From Blastomussa wellsi (lineage: Eukaryota; Cnidaria; Anthozoa; Scleractinia; Plerogyridae): 64,000 nucleotides of DNA. Location of the stretch: contig OX393566.1 in assembly GCA_947652115.1 (NCBI GenBank), forward strand, positions 26,104,420 to 26,168,419. The letters run 5' to 3'. A program made the position numbers and the translations under genes. A model generated the notes under the pieces. It had not been told where the DNA came from. It did no database searches and saw only the letters and a program-made list of their open reading frames with translations. Of this stretch, positions 59,801 to 62,800 are shown piece by piece. Every line of letters starts with the position of its first letter. Within the stretch, counting starts at the first letter, position 1.

Positions 59801-62800
59801 AAACACTCCAGAGATGTTTTCTGGTGTTTACGGTTTTACGGGAAAGACTGTAAAAAAGTCCATTGAAACTGGTTTCAAGTTGAGGCTGGAGTGGACAACT
59901 TCCATATAGTTTATTATTAATTGTTATTTCCCTTCCTTCAACTCCAGCTTCAACTTGAAACCATTCATTTTCACTAATAATAAGCAAATACATTACATTC
60001 TTCATCATCATTATCAAATCTCGTGCCAGTGGGCGCATAATTAAGGGTGCTTAATAGTGTGAAAAGGATGGTCAAACAGTGTCTGCAACTGCTTAATAGA
60101 GGTGGCCATAGTTAAGCATTGTTTTAATTATTTTAAGTATTCCATACATGCTGACAGCAGTTTTGGTCTTTGATACCTGGTAGCTTAATAATGACGATCG
60201 TTTAATAATAGGGATTTGACTGTTAACTCTGGGTATGCACAAGCCTTGTGGCCCATCAACCAGATCTTACACTGGTTTCTAGAGAAAGAAGTACTAGGAG
60301 TGTTTCTACTCCCCCCTGAATGGGATGCTTGCAACTGGGTATCGAGAAGTACCATGAAGTTATATATTAAGTGTCTTGTCCAAGAGCACAATGCAACACC
60401 TTGGCCAGTATTCAACCCCCGACTGCTGCTTAATCTGAAGTGCAGTGCACTAACCATTAGCCCGCCATGCCCAACAAACTAATACATAAAAGCAAACATA
60501 AAATTCATACATCTGGTCCTCTGGGTCCTGGTGATCCCGACTGTCCAGGAGGTCCCTGTCATTTGTTTCAAGCAAGAAAAAAATGTATGACTTAGTAACA
60601 TTGATATTTCACATTCTTTCAAATTCCTTTGTGTTAATCCAGTCAAAAGCCAGAATCTGCCCATGGCTTTTCATTGGATAATGACTACACAAAAGAAATA
60701 AGATATTGATACTTACAGGTGAACCCTTCTGTCCTTGAACTTCTCTTATTGCACTTGATGGGCCCTTAGAGTCACTAGGTCGTATGAGCTGAATGGGAGA
60801 AAACATTGTAAACAAAAAGAAAGTTAGGATGCAAGGTTTACTGTGTACTGGATTGAATATTGGATTGTTATTTGCACATGCATTAACATCTTGTTATAAC
60901 TCTAAGGCTACATTCACACCAAGTTGGAAAAGTTTGAAAACACAACTTTTTTCTTCAGGCTAGCCCTCCATCCACACCAAAACCAGTATTTTCGATCACT
61001 TATAAACATGGAACTGTTGGAAAACGCTCTCCAAAGTGGATAAATTTAAAACCAATGGCTTGGTGTGTTAGTATCGACAGCAAAAAGTAATAATGGATTA
61101 CATTTTGGCAGTGCTCACATCGCAACAATGGCACAGGTTAATGTATAACCATCTCAGTAGCCAAAAACTCGGCTCACTGAGAATCTTGCCAAGATATCAC
61201 CAAAATTGTAGCAAAAAATTAATTTTTGTACGAGATCACATAGTCTGTGTTATATATTATTTTACTTCATACATACTGAGCGAACGACTGTGAAAATATA
61301 TTGTGCGTCCAATCAGACACAAACAATTACTTCACAGTAGAGATCAACAAGAGTGCAGCTTTCAGTAAGAAAAAATCTCAGTACATATGAAATAAAAACA
61401 TTACACCATGGAAACTGCTTGAACGAGTTTTATTCACTTGTTGCTATGCATTAAAAAACTCACTTGTTCAATAAGCTCACTCATTCGTTTATTTTATGCA
61501 TAGCAACTCGTGAATAAAAATCGTTCATGCTCACTTTCCATGGCATAATCTCTATAATTATATGAATTCAAAACACTACATTAATTTTACAGTTGCATGG
61601 CCATCATTGTTAGATTTCTGCCCTTATAATTTTCAGATTTCTTTCAAGCAGGTAAAGAACTTTTTAAAAAATTGACCTCAATTTATTCAGGTTTAAATGA
61701 TTCAAATGTAAATAAGTAAAAATAAGCTATCCACTTCCTTACATGTCCAATGCCAATAGGGTCTGGACCATTGTCAGGGCCATCAGTTGGTGATACAGCA
61801 ATGATATCCCCAGGGGGTCCAGGATATCCCTGGGACCCAGCGACTCCATTTTCTCCCTTTGAACCGTCATTTCCTGGTGTACCCTGCAAAATAAAAATGC
61901 AATACAGAGCTTACATTAACATAGAAAGAAGATAATGTGCCCGAAGTTCTTCAAGCATTTCTGATTAATTTTGTGAACTTAATAAAAAAGCCCTAGAGTT
62001 GAGAGCACTTAGAATGACTATGAGTGGTCCAAAATAATTGTCCGGCACACTAGCATGTTTGTAACTTGTTATAACAACTTCAGCAACACATTTAAAGCAT
62101 GCTAGGCCTATGAAATCTTTCAAGATGGGCTGTTTTCAGTCTACTTTCTTGTGCATGCTTAGTATCATTATAATGTCAACCATCCAATCTATATGCACAG
62201 GTATCTAGTGCTCCAAAGCAGTGCATACAAGTACCGCTTGATAACAGTTAAATAAATAAATAATGATATTTTGAGAGGAGGCCACATAAGCCGTAGCTGG
62301 TTTTCATACATGTGGGTCCGCTAGGTTACTCCTCTATCCAGGAATTGGAATTTAGAAATGCTGATTTTCGAGGAGTGAGGAAAACCAGAGAACCCAGAGA
62401 AAAACCATCGGAGCAATTAAGGAGAGAACCAATAACAAACTCAACCCACATATGACACCGGGTCAGAATCGAACCTGGGCCACATTGGTGGAAAGCGAAT
62501 GCACCACACTGACTCTTCTAACTGACTGGTATATATAACAAAAAAACCTAGCCACTCAAAAGTTAGTCAAGAACCAGTTTCTACAGCATACATATTAAAC
62601 AGAATCAATTTAACATTCTGCTTAATAACTAATATAAAATTCAATTTACGGTAACACACTACGTTTTTTCAAACTGAATAAGTAAAAAAATAAGCTATCC
62701 ACTTTCTTACAATGTCCGAGGCAAAACCTGTGTTTCAGCCTAGTGGTCCATTGGGCTCAAGCTCATCCCTGTTTCCGTAGCATGACGCAAGTTCCTGGAT

